Positions 7,001 to 12,919 of a stretch of 12,986 bases of DNA are shown here, one piece after another. Made by a program: the position numbers and the translations under genes. The DNA comes from Desulfuromonadales bacterium. GTDB taxonomy: Bacteria > Desulfobacterota > Desulfuromonadia > Desulfuromonadales > JACZKF01. The stretch is taken from positions 1 through 12,986 of the forward strand of contig JACZKF010000432.1 of assembly GCA_014860175.1 (NCBI GenBank), read 5' to 3'. The notes under the pieces were generated by a model, which ran no database searches, was not told where the DNA came from, and saw nothing but the letters and a program-made list of their open reading frames with translations. Position 1 is the first letter of the stretch. Each line of letters opens with the position of its first letter.

Positions 7001-8062
7001 TTACAGAGGCTGAGCGGTAGCGATGACCGGGCCGGCGGCACCGAGGACCAGGGGGTAGCCCTGTTCGTTGACGTTCCCCGCCGCATCGACCACGTAGAGG
7101 TAGACCTGCTGGCCGGCGGCGAAGGTCCCCTGATTCAAGGAGAGAGTGATGGCACTGTCGTCCCAGGCGGCTGGCTTCTGGACCTCTCGCTGGGTGCAGG
7201 CCGACCAGGTCGGGGCATTACCGATCTCCACCCGGGCGCGGGTGCCCTGGATGTAGAGGTCGTCCATCCAGACCCGGCTGCGACCGCCCAGGCCATTTCC
7301 CTGATAGTTCTGGAAAACGAAGTAGCGCCACAGCCTGCTCTCCCCGGGCCCATAGGTGACCAGGTTCTGGTGGTCGGCGATCTTCTCGATGACCTGCCCC
7401 GGGCGATGAGCCCAGACCTCCACCGACCCATCGCCGACTCCCGGCGCGGAGGAGGGCTGGAGATAGAGTTCCATCCGGACCCACTCCCCAGCCTCAGGGA
7501 GGCGCCCCGGGTAGTGGCGAGCGGTGATGTCTTCTTTGCTGCGACGGATGTTCAGGGTGTCCGAGCTGCCAAACCAGTTGAACAGCACCACTTCGGGGAA
7601 GGTGTCCTGGACGTTGTTTTCCCAGTTCATGCGGAACATTTTCCATTGACCGCTGGCGCCGCCGGTATCGATGTAGACCATCCAACTGACATAGCCGAAG
7701 GTCACCGGCGCACCCGGATCGTAGGTCAGGCCGAAACGGCCGTCCCCCGTGTTGACCCCGTCGAAGATGATCGATTGGGTGCCGCTATAGGCGTGGCTGT
7801 TGTCGTAAGTCGGCTTGAACCGGTCCAAATTGAAGCTCCATCCGGGGCTGGCGAAGTCGGCCCCCGCCGGGGCCGTCTCGATATGCCCACTAGCCCCCCC
7901 GAGCCACTCCACCTGCAGATTGTGGGCGCCAAAGCCAGCACCGTGAATGGTGACCGGCTGGTCGTTACTGAAGTTCCCGGCCAGGCCGGAAACATAAGGG
8001 GTTCCATGGGCCAAGCCTCCGAACAGCAGGATGGAAAGGGTAAGCAGAAGCTGTTTTTTCAT
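7001..8062 (-). CDS. Secreted TIG/jelly-roll protein (paralogue 3 of 3)
   Basis: 353 residues with a Sec signal peptide ('MKKQLLLTLSILLFGGLAHG', cleavage near residue 20) and no lipobox. The mature protein aligns end to end with the products at 3275-4345 and 4400-5620; by eye about six in ten core residues agree. It carries the TIG-like start ('VTIHGAGFGAH', 'EWLGG'), the aromatic beta-sandwich blocks ('GYVSWMVYIDTGG', 'GQWKMFRMNWE', 'LFNWFG', 'GEWVRMELYLQPS', 'VWMDDLYIQ'), and the C-terminal module with 'WSACTQREVQ' and 'VYLYVVD'. It ends shortly after that module, without the Pro-Ala tail of paralogue 2. The ribosome site AAGGAGAA lies 7 bases before the ATG. It is a single-gene unit with its own sigma-54-like promoter and a strong terminator. 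A secreted glycan-binding or glycan-acting role is inferred from the fold and the polysaccharide genes nearby. Confidence 0.88.
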   Translation of the reverse strand: MKKQLLLTLSILLFGGLAHGTPYVSGLAGNFSNDQPVTIHGAGFGAHNLQVEWLGGASGHIETAPAGADFASPGWSFNLDRFKPTYDNSHAYSGTQSIIFDGVNTGDGRFGLTYDPGAPVTFGYVSWMVYIDTGGASGQWKMFRMNWENNVQDTFPEVVLFNWFGSSDTLNIRRSKEDITARHYPGRLPEAGEWVRMELYLQPSSAPGVGDGSVEVWAHRPGQVIEKIADHQNLVTYGPGESRLWRYFVFQNYQGNGLGGRSRVWMDDLYIQGTRARVEIGNAPTWSACTQREVQKPAAWDDSAITLSLNQGTFAAGQQVYLYVVDAAGNVNEQGYPLVLGAAGPVIATAQPL

Positions 8063-8103
8063 TTATGTTCTCCTTGATCTTTTGCAATCTAAGTTGCAGT
8101 TTT

Positions 8104-8140
8104 CTTTGGATAAAGGATGCAGTGAATTCTGCAACCAAAG
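8104..8140 (-). promoter_or_regulatory. Hairpin in the 5' leader of the 7001-8062 gene
   Basis: Nested inverted repeats: outer CTTTGG (8104-8109) with CCAAAG (8135-8140), inner TGCAG (8118-8122) with CTGCA (8129-8133), with an 8-base bulge on one side and 1 base on the other. It lies between the predicted start of transcription (about 8145) and the ribosome site, so it would form at the very 5' end of the mRNA. It could stabilise the message or bind a regulator. Confidence 0.42.
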
Positions 8141-8155
8141 CTGGAACAAGCCATA

Positions 8156-8171
8156 GGCAAGGTCCATACCA
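8156..8171 (-). promoter_or_regulatory. Sigma-54-like promoter of the 7001-8062 gene
   Basis: The - strand reads TGGTATGGACCTTGCC. GG and GC are exactly 10 bases apart and the -12 TTGC is intact; two bases of the -24 element and the last base differ from consensus. It shares CCTTGC with the better site at 6825-6840. Predicted start about 8145, giving a leader of about 80 bases. Confidence 0.42.
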
Positions 8172-8190
8172 ACCTAGGCAACTGGGTGCA

Positions 8191-8211
8191 ATTACTGGGT
8201 GGGTCAGTAAT
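8191..8211. promoter_or_regulatory. Inverted repeat, candidate operator
   Basis: ATTACTG (8191-8197) and CAGTAAT (8205-8211) are perfect inverted copies separated by 7 bases. The site sits between two oppositely directed sigma-54-like elements (8156-8171 on - and 8240-8255 on +). A dimeric regulator could bind here, but nothing in the window identifies it. Confidence 0.45.
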
Positions 8212-8239
8212 GTGGGGTTTGCAGGATGGAAGGGGAGTG

Positions 8240-8255
8240 TGGCATTTTGTCTGCA
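8240..8255 (+). promoter_or_regulatory. Possible sigma-54 promoter, + strand
   Basis: TGGCATTTTGTCTGCA has the GG-N10-GC spacing, one mismatch in TGGCAC, a T for R, and CTGC for TTGC. It points toward the leader RNA and the GGDEF gene. The match is moderate and could be chance. Confidence 0.3.
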
Positions 8256-8371
8256 GGTGCGGCGCCTGTGGCACAAATGCGCGAAAAGTTGAGTATTGGT
8301 AATTAAGAGAGGGGAATTGGGGGGCCACGGGCGACACTTAAGGGCCTATCCCCGGGGAGATTAGAAATGAA

Positions 8372-8400
8372 TTGACAATTGATCTTTAATGCAATTGAAT
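8372..8400 (+). promoter_or_regulatory. Sigma-70-type promoter before the leader RNA
   Basis: A perfect -35 TTGACA (8372-8377), a 17-base spacer, and TTGAAT (8395-8400; 4 of 6 matches to TATAAT). Predicted start near 8407. CAATTG occurs twice (8376-8381 and 8392-8397), overlapping both elements. Confidence 0.55.
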
Positions 8401-8406
8401 AGCCTA

Positions 8407-8492
8407 GGTTCATCCGCAGGGGGAAGGATGCAGCTAAGACCAACGAATCATAAGCCGCCAGTGCCGGGAGCTCCCGAGTGGCGGCTTTTTTT
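8407..8492 (+). ncRNA. Predicted short leader RNA or sRNA upstream of the GGDEF gene
   Basis: About 86 bases between a predicted start and a strong intrinsic terminator, with no reading frame that has a ribosome site. The 5' half can fold as CATCC (8411-8415) with GGATG (8426-8430), exposing a purine loop GCAGGGGGAA, with GGT/ACC possibly extending the stem. The 3' half is the terminator. It could be a free sRNA or an attenuation leader of the GGDEF gene. The loop contains GGGGGA-type motifs that RNA-binding regulators such as CsrA can recognise, but this is speculation. It does not match the conserved core of GEMM (c-di-GMP/cGAMP) riboswitches. Confidence 0.4.
8452..8492 (+). terminator. Strong Rho-independent terminator
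   Basis: Outer stem AGCCGCCA (8453-8460) with TGGCGGCT (8479-8486), inner stem CGGG/CCCG around AGCT (8465-8476), then T7 (8486-8492). No + strand protein gene lies upstream to be terminated, so it ends a short RNA or acts as an attenuator for the GGDEF gene beginning at 8558 (or 8513). Confidence 0.85.
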
Positions 8493-8557
8493 GTTCAGAG
8501 TAGAGTCAGGTCGTGGCCAGGTTTGCGGAAAAAAGAGCCACTTCGGATGATGGGAGC

Positions 8558-10117
8558 ATGATCTTCACCAGCATTAAAACCAGAATGACCCTGGCGGCAT
8601 GCGCCCTGGTCGTCTTTTTGCTGACGGCCACCGCGGTGTTCACGCTCTCCTATTTCCGCAGTGAGTTCAGAGCCAATATCGCCAACCAGCAGTTTTCATT
8701 GGTGGCTACCCTTGCCCAAGGAGTTGAAGACAATCTGGCGAGCGGGCAAGCTGCGCTGACTGCCGAAGCGGCTGTCCTGCCGACCGACGCCTTTGCTGAT
8801 GCCGAGGCGGCACAGCGGTTTCTGGATAACCGCAAAGGGCTGCATGCTCTTTTCGACAATGGCCTCTTCCTCTTTTCTCCTGAGGGTGATCTCATTGCCG
8901 AGAGCCCTTTTTTGCCGGAAAGACGGCGAATCAACTTTGCGTTCCGGGAATACTTCCAGACCACCCTGGCCACCAGGCAACCTCACATCTCCTTACCCTA
9001 CCGTTCCTCCAGAAGTGGCAATCCGGCGGTCATGATGACGGTTCCCGTCTACACCTTGGATGGCGGTTTGAGAGGTATTTTCGCCGGTAGCCTCGATCTG
9101 CTGCAGCCCAATATTCTCGGACAACTCTCCCAGATCCGCATCGGCCGTACAGGGTATCTCTATCTCTACAGCCACGACCGAACGATGATCATTCACCCGA
9201 ATCCCGCCCGCATTCTTCAGCAGGATGTCCCTGTCGGAGTCAATCGGTTTTTCGATAAGGCTTTGGAGGGATTTGAGGGGACGGGTGAAACGGTGAATTC
9301 CAGGGGGTTGCATGCCCTTGCTTCTTTCAAGCGCCTGAACCTGGTCCCCTGGATTCTGGCCGCCAACTACCCGGTGACGGAGGCGTACGCGCCCGTTAAG
9401 CGGGCGCAGCGATTTTTTCTTGCCGGTATTTTGCTGGGGGCTCTGCTGAGTATGGTCCTGGTGTGGCTTCTGATGAAGCGGCTGACCTGCCCGCTGGTCG
9501 ACTTTACCCGGCACGTGGAAGGGATGGCGAATTTATCAGGCGAGGAGAGGTTCTTCAAATACGGGGGAGGGGATGAGATTGATACCCTTGCCCAGACGTT
9601 CAATCGCATGATTGCTGAAAACGAGAGTCAGACGGAAAAACTGCGTTATTTGAGCAATCATGACGGTTTGACCGGCTTGTACAACCGTCGTTATTTCGAA
9701 GAAGAGTTGCAGCGACTTGGCCGAGGCCGCCATGCTCCCATAGCGGTCATCATGGCCGATATCGATGATCTTAAAAAGGTGAATGACTCCATGGGGCATG
9801 CCGCCGGCGACGCTCTCATCCGCAGTGCGGCCGAGGTACTGGTCGGAGCCTTCCGCGCCGGAGATGTCGTGGCCCGCATCGGCGGCGATGAATTTGCCGC
9901 GCTGCTCCCCGGGGCCGGAGTTCAGGAGGCGGAGCAGGCGTTGGCCCGCATCTGGCGACGACAATCCGAACTCACCGACCCGGAGGGATTGCCCCTCTCC
10001 CTGGCCATCGGCTGGGCTGTTGCCGAATCCTCTTCCGAACTGGTAGCGGCACTTCGCAGAGCGGATGCACGGATGTACGACAACAAAAACAGCAGAACAG
10101 AGAAAATCGAAGCCTGA
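8558..10117 (+). CDS. Membrane diguanylate cyclase (Cache-HAMP-GGDEF)
   Basis: 519 residues from ATG 8558; a GTG at 8513 would add 15 residues of no clear homology, and neither start has a good ribosome site. The product opens with a transmembrane helix (about 9-31), followed by a periplasmic double-Cache-like sensor ('YFQTTLATRQPHISLPYRS', 'IGRTGYLYLYSHDRTMIIHP'), a second helix (about 290-312), a HAMP linker and a C-terminal GGDEF domain ('LSNHDGLTGLYNRR'). The catalytic GGDEF (442-446) is intact, as is the inhibitory I-site RAGD (433-436), five residues before it. The Asp in 'GHAAGD' that reads guanine is also present, so it should make c-di-GMP from two GTP and be product-inhibited. The sensor ligand is unknown. 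It lies just after a leader RNA with a terminator. Its position next to polysaccharide and surface protein genes suggests control of matrix or attachment, though diguanylate cyclases often act at a distance. Confidence 0.93.
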   Translation: MIFTSIKTRMTLAACALVVFLLTATAVFTLSYFRSEFRANIANQQFSLVATLAQGVEDNLASGQAALTAEAAVLPTDAFADAEAAQRFLDNRKGLHALFDNGLFLFSPEGDLIAESPFLPERRRINFAFREYFQTTLATRQPHISLPYRSSRSGNPAVMMTVPVYTLDGGLRGIFAGSLDLLQPNILGQLSQIRIGRTGYLYLYSHDRTMIIHPNPARILQQDVPVGVNRFFDKALEGFEGTGETVNSRGLHALASFKRLNLVPWILAANYPVTEAYAPVKRAQRFFLAGILLGALLSMVLVWLLMKRLTCPLVDFTRHVEGMANLSGEERFFKYGGGDEIDTLAQTFNRMIAENESQTEKLRYLSNHDGLTGLYNRRYFEEELQRLGRGRHAPIAVIMADIDDLKKVNDSMGHAAGDALIRSAAEVLVGAFRAGDVVARIGGDEFAALLPGAGVQEAEQALARIWRRQSELTDPEGLPLSLAIGWAVAESSSELVAALRRADARMYDNKNSRTEKIEA

Positions 10118-10257
10118 TTCCAAATAGTTATCTGACCCATCTATTTTTCCATTTCGTTATCTGCCGAACCGATCCCCTGGCGGAGATGATCAGAGTCAGC
10201 CTTTTTTCCGCAACTCTCTGGCTAAACTTCTTTGGCTTTACAAAAGTGGTGGCTCGG

Positions 10258-10764
10258 TCAAGGTGCTTTGTCGATAGAGTCGGCATGGGGGAGGGGGCGT
10301 CGTCCCAGGGTGAGTGTGAGTCCCAGAAGGAGGACGAGGGAAATTCCCTGAAGCAGCCAGAAGGCGCCAAGCTTGAGCCAGGCGAAGGGGGCTCCGACAT
10401 AACAGACCAGCCAACCGGCCGCCATGTCGGCCAGGATGGCCGCGGCCAGCAGCCGGATCAGAACCCCCTTGAGCTGTTCGCGAAAGGAGGTGAACAGAAG
10501 CAGGTGGCTGAAGATGACGAAAAAGAGCCCCATGGCAAAGAGGTGAAAGTGGGCCACTTCGAGCAAGCCGATAAAGCTGCGGGGATTCATGAACATTTCC
10601 GGATCGCCGAGATAATAGCGCACCACCGAGTCATAGCTGAAGCCGAGTTTCTCCCGGAACATGAAAATGCCGGTGAGCCAATGCAGCAGGAAATAACCAT
10701 AGAAGAAGATCAGGATGGTCCCCCCCAGAGGGCGGCCGTCGGGACCTCTCATCATCACTCTCAT
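10258..10764 (-). CDS. Four-helix, histidine-rich membrane protein, possible b-type cytochrome
   Basis: 168 residues with four predicted membrane helices (about 15-37, 66-92, 100-124, 130-153). Histidines fall inside or next to the first two: H28 ('LLHWL'), H72 and H74 ('EVAHFHLF') and H87 ('FSHLLL'). This pattern is what di-heme b-type membrane proteins use to hold heme, but I do not recognise the family with certainty. The ATG overlaps the stop of the FMN-binding protein gene (ATGA), so the two are almost certainly made together. A plausible job is passing electrons from membrane quinol to the periplasmic flavoprotein. No terminator is clear after its stop; the 140 bases to the convergent GGDEF gene (10118-10257) hold no gene that I can support. 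Confidence 0.8.
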   Translation of the reverse strand: MRVMMRGPDGRPLGGTILIFFYGYFLLHWLTGIFMFREKLGFSYDSVVRYYLGDPEMFMNPRSFIGLLEVAHFHLFAMGLFFVIFSHLLLFTSFREQLKGVLIRLLAAAILADMAAGWLVCYVGAPFAWLKLGAFWLLQGISLVLLLGLTLTLGRRPLPHADSIDKAP

Positions 10765-11309
10765 GGCCGGCGCTCCAGAAACAGGCGCAGCATGGCGCTG
10801 CTCTTGCGCACCTGCCGGGTGATCGCCTGGGCCGACAAGGTTGCACCGGTCAGGCTCTGAATGTCACCACCGACGCGCAGGCTGGTGCTGAGTCTTTTCC
10901 CCTGGAACTGGTCGAGCCATCGTTTCGCCGGCTTGTATTCCTCAGGCTCGAAAAAAGCCAGGATCTCGATAAAATCGACGGCTCCGTCCAGCTTCATCAC
11001 CACCATCACCGTCTCCGGCAGCGTACGCACCGTCGCCGCCTCGATGGTGGCATAACCGAGAATCACCTCCCCCGCTCTCCCCACGTAAATGGTGTAAAGG
11101 GCCGAGTCGACGGTTGCTCCGGAGGCCCGGGTCACCTCTTTCATCTCCTCTTTGGTCAGGTAGAGGTTGGCGGTTTCGATCTTGTCGGCGCCGGGAAAAG
11201 CCAACTGCAAGGCCTCTTGTTTCGGCAGATAAACTTTGCCATTGGCGATGCCGCTGATGGTCGCCAGGACAAGAGCGGCAATGGCGATGTGCAGGGGTCT
11301 GATCAGCAT
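10761..11309 (-). CDS. Periplasmic FMN-binding domain protein
   Basis: 182 residues with an N-terminal signal sequence or anchor (about 1-24, 'IAALVLATISGIANG'). The FMN-binding domain follows; its C-terminus carries 'DIQSLTGATLSA' (149-160), matching the [S/T]-G-A-T flavinylation motif of NqrC/RnfG-type proteins, in which the last threonine (here T157) is joined to FMN by ApbE. 'KRWLDQFQGKRL' (129-140) is the usual segment before it. The protein probably carries a covalent flavin in the periplasm and passes electrons between a membrane partner and periplasmic or outer-membrane acceptors. A GGAG ribosome site lies 7 bases before the ATG. It is 90 bases downstream of the porin gene with a terminator between, and overlaps the four-helix membrane protein gene by 4 bases. 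Confidence 0.88.
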   Translation of the reverse strand: MLIRPLHIAIAALVLATISGIANGKVYLPKQEALQLAFPGADKIETANLYLTKEEMKEVTRASGATVDSALYTIYVGRAGEVILGYATIEAATVRTLPETVMVVMKLDGAVDFIEILAFFEPEEYKPAKRWLDQFQGKRLSTSLRVGGDIQSLTGATLSAQAITRQVRKSSAMLRLFLERRP

Positions 11310-11327
11310 GGGAGGGCTCCGCTAAAT

Positions 11328-11363
11328 AAAAAGGGCCGGGAAACGGGATGAGCGTCTCCCGGC
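11328..11363 (-). terminator. Intrinsic terminator between porin and FMN-binding genes
   Basis: On the - strand GCCGGGA (11357-11363 complement) pairs with TCCCGGC (11335-11341 complement) across a 15-base loop, followed by CCTTTTTATTT. It lies between two genes on the same strand with no obvious second promoter, so it may lower rather than stop transcription of the downstream pair. Confidence 0.68.
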
Positions 11364-11398
11364 AGGAGGCAAATTGCAAAACTGGAACGTTACGGGGG

Positions 11399-12604
11399 CT
11401 AAAAGATGTAGCCGAAACCGAGGTTCAACTCGTCGGCCTTGGTGCCGACTTTTTTGTCGAAATTGCGGTAGTCGGCCTTGAGGACCACGTTGGGGATCGG
11501 CTTGTAGCTGATGCCGACGTTATAAACATCGAGGTCCTCGTTGTTTCCCTGGTAGTCGACATTCTCATAGCGAAAAAACGGCGCCAGGTACTGGGTGGTT
11601 CCCCGGGCCAGCAGCGGCATCAGATCGTAGGCGACTTCTCCGTACCAGGCCGTGATCTCCTCAGGGACATTCGCACCGATCAGTTCGTTGTCGTCGATCT
11701 TGACCATGGTGCCGAGCGCCTTGAGTTCGAGACCGGCGACCTTGTACTGGCTGTGGAGTTCGTAGACCTGGGTAAAGACGTCGGCTTTGTCCCCACTCGC
11801 ATCGACGACCTGCTTCTGGCCGCTGTCGCCGACATAGAAACTGCCACCGAGGTTGAGGCCGAGGACCGGCTCGTAAGAGAGACTGCCGACCAGCGCCCAA
11901 TCATCCGCCTTGGCACTCGACCCCTTCTGGCGACCCCCGCGCAGCCCCTTGCTGGTGAACTTGTCGCCCCGCAGGCCGTTCATCACGTAGAGCTTGTATT
12001 CGAGATTCTCCGCCAGCTTGCCGAAGGCGCCAACCCCCATCTCCCGCCAGGTGCTTGGGATGACTTCGCTCTCCACATAAGGTCGTTTGTTGCCGTGATA
12101 CAGGGTCGGCTCGTGCAGTTCATTGGTAATCCCCACCGGGGTCAGCAAAAGGCCGGTGCGCAGGTTGAATTTCTCATGGAGAAGGAAATCAAGAGCGACC
12201 ATCTCGGCGTAAATTTCGTTGGCATGCTCAATCTCGAACTCGGTGTTCAGGATAATGCGGTCGGAGAACTTGTAGCCGACATAGAGGATGGCACGCAGCA
12301 TGTCGGCAGTGTCGCTGGTGTCCCCCTTGTCGCTGACCAGGTTGCTGAAGTGACCTTCGCCGTAGCCGCCGATGGAGAGTCCCTGGTGGAGTTTGTAGAC
12401 CTTGGAGGCGGCAGGGCCCAGGCCGAAACTGGAGGAATACTCACTTTCGCCGCTTACCGCCGATTCATTCTTCAATGCCTGCAGTTCTTCGGTGACGATG
12501 TCGAGACGACGTTCCAGTTCCTCCATGGTTGCGGCCGATCCCGCCGCGGGAAGGGCGAGTAGACACAGAAGTGCCAGAGTTGTTGCCTTTAGACGATTGA
12601 ACAT
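11399..12604 (-). CDS. Outer-membrane porin, Fur-controlled
   Basis: 401 residues from the ATG at 12604, chosen because AAGGAGG lies 6 bases upstream and a clean signal peptide follows ('MFNRLKATTLALLCLLALPAAGSAA', cleavage near 25); the longer frame upstream lacks both. After cleavage comes a short coiled coil ('MEELERRLDIVTEELQALKNE', about 27-47), common in trimeric porins, then a body of alternating polar and hydrophobic residues typical of beta strands ('LSIGGYGEGHFS', 'ILYVGYKFSDRIILNTEFEIEHA'). The last residue is phenylalanine ('FGYIF'), as needed for outer-membrane assembly. It resembles phosphate-selective (OprP/O) type porins. A strong promoter and Fur box precede it, so its expression should rise when iron is low. 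Cargo is unknown; iron complexes or another anion are possible. Confidence 0.87.
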   Translation of the reverse strand: MFNRLKATTLALLCLLALPAAGSAATMEELERRLDIVTEELQALKNESAVSGESEYSSSFGLGPAASKVYKLHQGLSIGGYGEGHFSNLVSDKGDTSDTADMLRAILYVGYKFSDRIILNTEFEIEHANEIYAEMVALDFLLHEKFNLRTGLLLTPVGITNELHEPTLYHGNKRPYVESEVIPSTWREMGVGAFGKLAENLEYKLYVMNGLRGDKFTSKGLRGGRQKGSSAKADDWALVGSLSYEPVLGLNLGGSFYVGDSGQKQVVDASGDKADVFTQVYELHSQYKVAGLELKALGTMVKIDDNELIGANVPEEITAWYGEVAYDLMPLLARGTTQYLAPFFRYENVDYQGNNEDLDVYNVGISYKPIPNVVLKADYRNFDKKVGTKADELNLGFGYIF

Positions 12605-12675
12605 TGAATCCTCCTTGGTGATGCGATTGGGTTGCCGCTGCGCCGCGACCGCGGGCCCGTCAGTCACAGCCGAAC

Positions 12676-12694
12676 GATAATGAAAATTACTTTC
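12676..12694. promoter_or_regulatory. Fur box
   Basis: GATAATGAAAATTACTTTC agrees with the 19-base Fur consensus (GATAATGATAATCATTATC) at 15 of 19 positions, including the first eight in a row. It covers the predicted transcription start of the porin gene, a standard place for iron-dependent repression. Confidence 0.68.
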
Positions 12695-12697
12695 AGC

Positions 12698-12726
12698 AAA
12701 ATAGTGAAGGGAAGCTTCAGTGTCAA
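12698..12726 (-). promoter_or_regulatory. Sigma-70 promoter of the porin gene
   Basis: On the - strand, TTGACA (12721-12726), a 17-base spacer, then TATTTT (12698-12703). The predicted start is near 12691, inside the Fur box, leaving a leader of about 87 bases before the porin ATG. Confidence 0.72.
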
Positions 12727-12861
12727 TAAGATTTTGATTTAAGTTTTCAAATTCAATTTGTTTCGATGAGGGGCTCAGGATGGGAAGGGAGTGCCGGGTC
12801 GTATGCGGGATAGGGGGGCAAAGCCGATTTCCGGGTCAATGCCTCCGCCGTGAACCCCACG

Positions 12862-12886
12862 AAAAAAGGCCCCTGAACGGGGCCCT
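12862..12886 (-). terminator. Rho-independent terminator of the c7 cytochrome gene
   Basis: On the - strand GGCCCC-GTTCA-GGGGCC (12868-12884) is followed by six T. It lies about 35 bases after the cytochrome stop codon. Confidence 0.85.
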
Positions 12887-12919
12887 TCTGCGGAACTCGG
12901 GAGGGTACCGCCCGCTTGG

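Noticed and set aside
6676..7086. - strand open frame of 136 codons running over the terminator
   Set aside because: It crosses a perfect intrinsic terminator and the end of the jelly-roll gene in another frame; no protein features.
6837..8159. Shared 10-base word GCCATAGGCA at 6837-6846 and 8150-8159
   Set aside because: It overlaps different parts of the two promoters (the -24 in one, the -12 in the other), so it is probably chance, not a common operator.
8270..8284. Second sigma-54-like site TGGCACAAATGCGC on the + strand
   Set aside because: GG and GC are 9 rather than 10 bases apart, which normally abolishes sigma-54 recognition.
8401..8460. GEMM (c-di-GMP/cGAMP) riboswitch in the GGDEF leader
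   Set aside because: The conserved core blocks (CAAACC-, GCAAAGCC- and GGTAGCC-type) are missing; only a simple stem-loop and terminator are seen.
8513..8557. GTG start for the GGDEF protein
   Set aside because: The extra 15 residues are not helix-like or conserved-looking, while ATG 8558 gives a short cytoplasmic tail and a clean first helix. Ribosome sites are weak for both, so this remains open.
10118..10257. Terminator between the convergent GGDEF and four-helix genes
   Set aside because: There is a T6 run at about 10203-10208, but the preceding GGC...GCC stem is only 3 bases; not convincing.
10186..10860. + strand open frame of 224 codons opposite the membrane protein and FMN genes
   Set aside because: Glu/Gln/Gly-rich translation with no ribosome site or domains; the opposite strand has coherent overlapping genes.
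11348..12562. Long + strand open frame of about 400 codons opposite the porin
   Set aside because: It is the antisense shadow of a gene with signal peptide, ribosome site and terminal Phe; low-complexity Val/Asp-rich translation.
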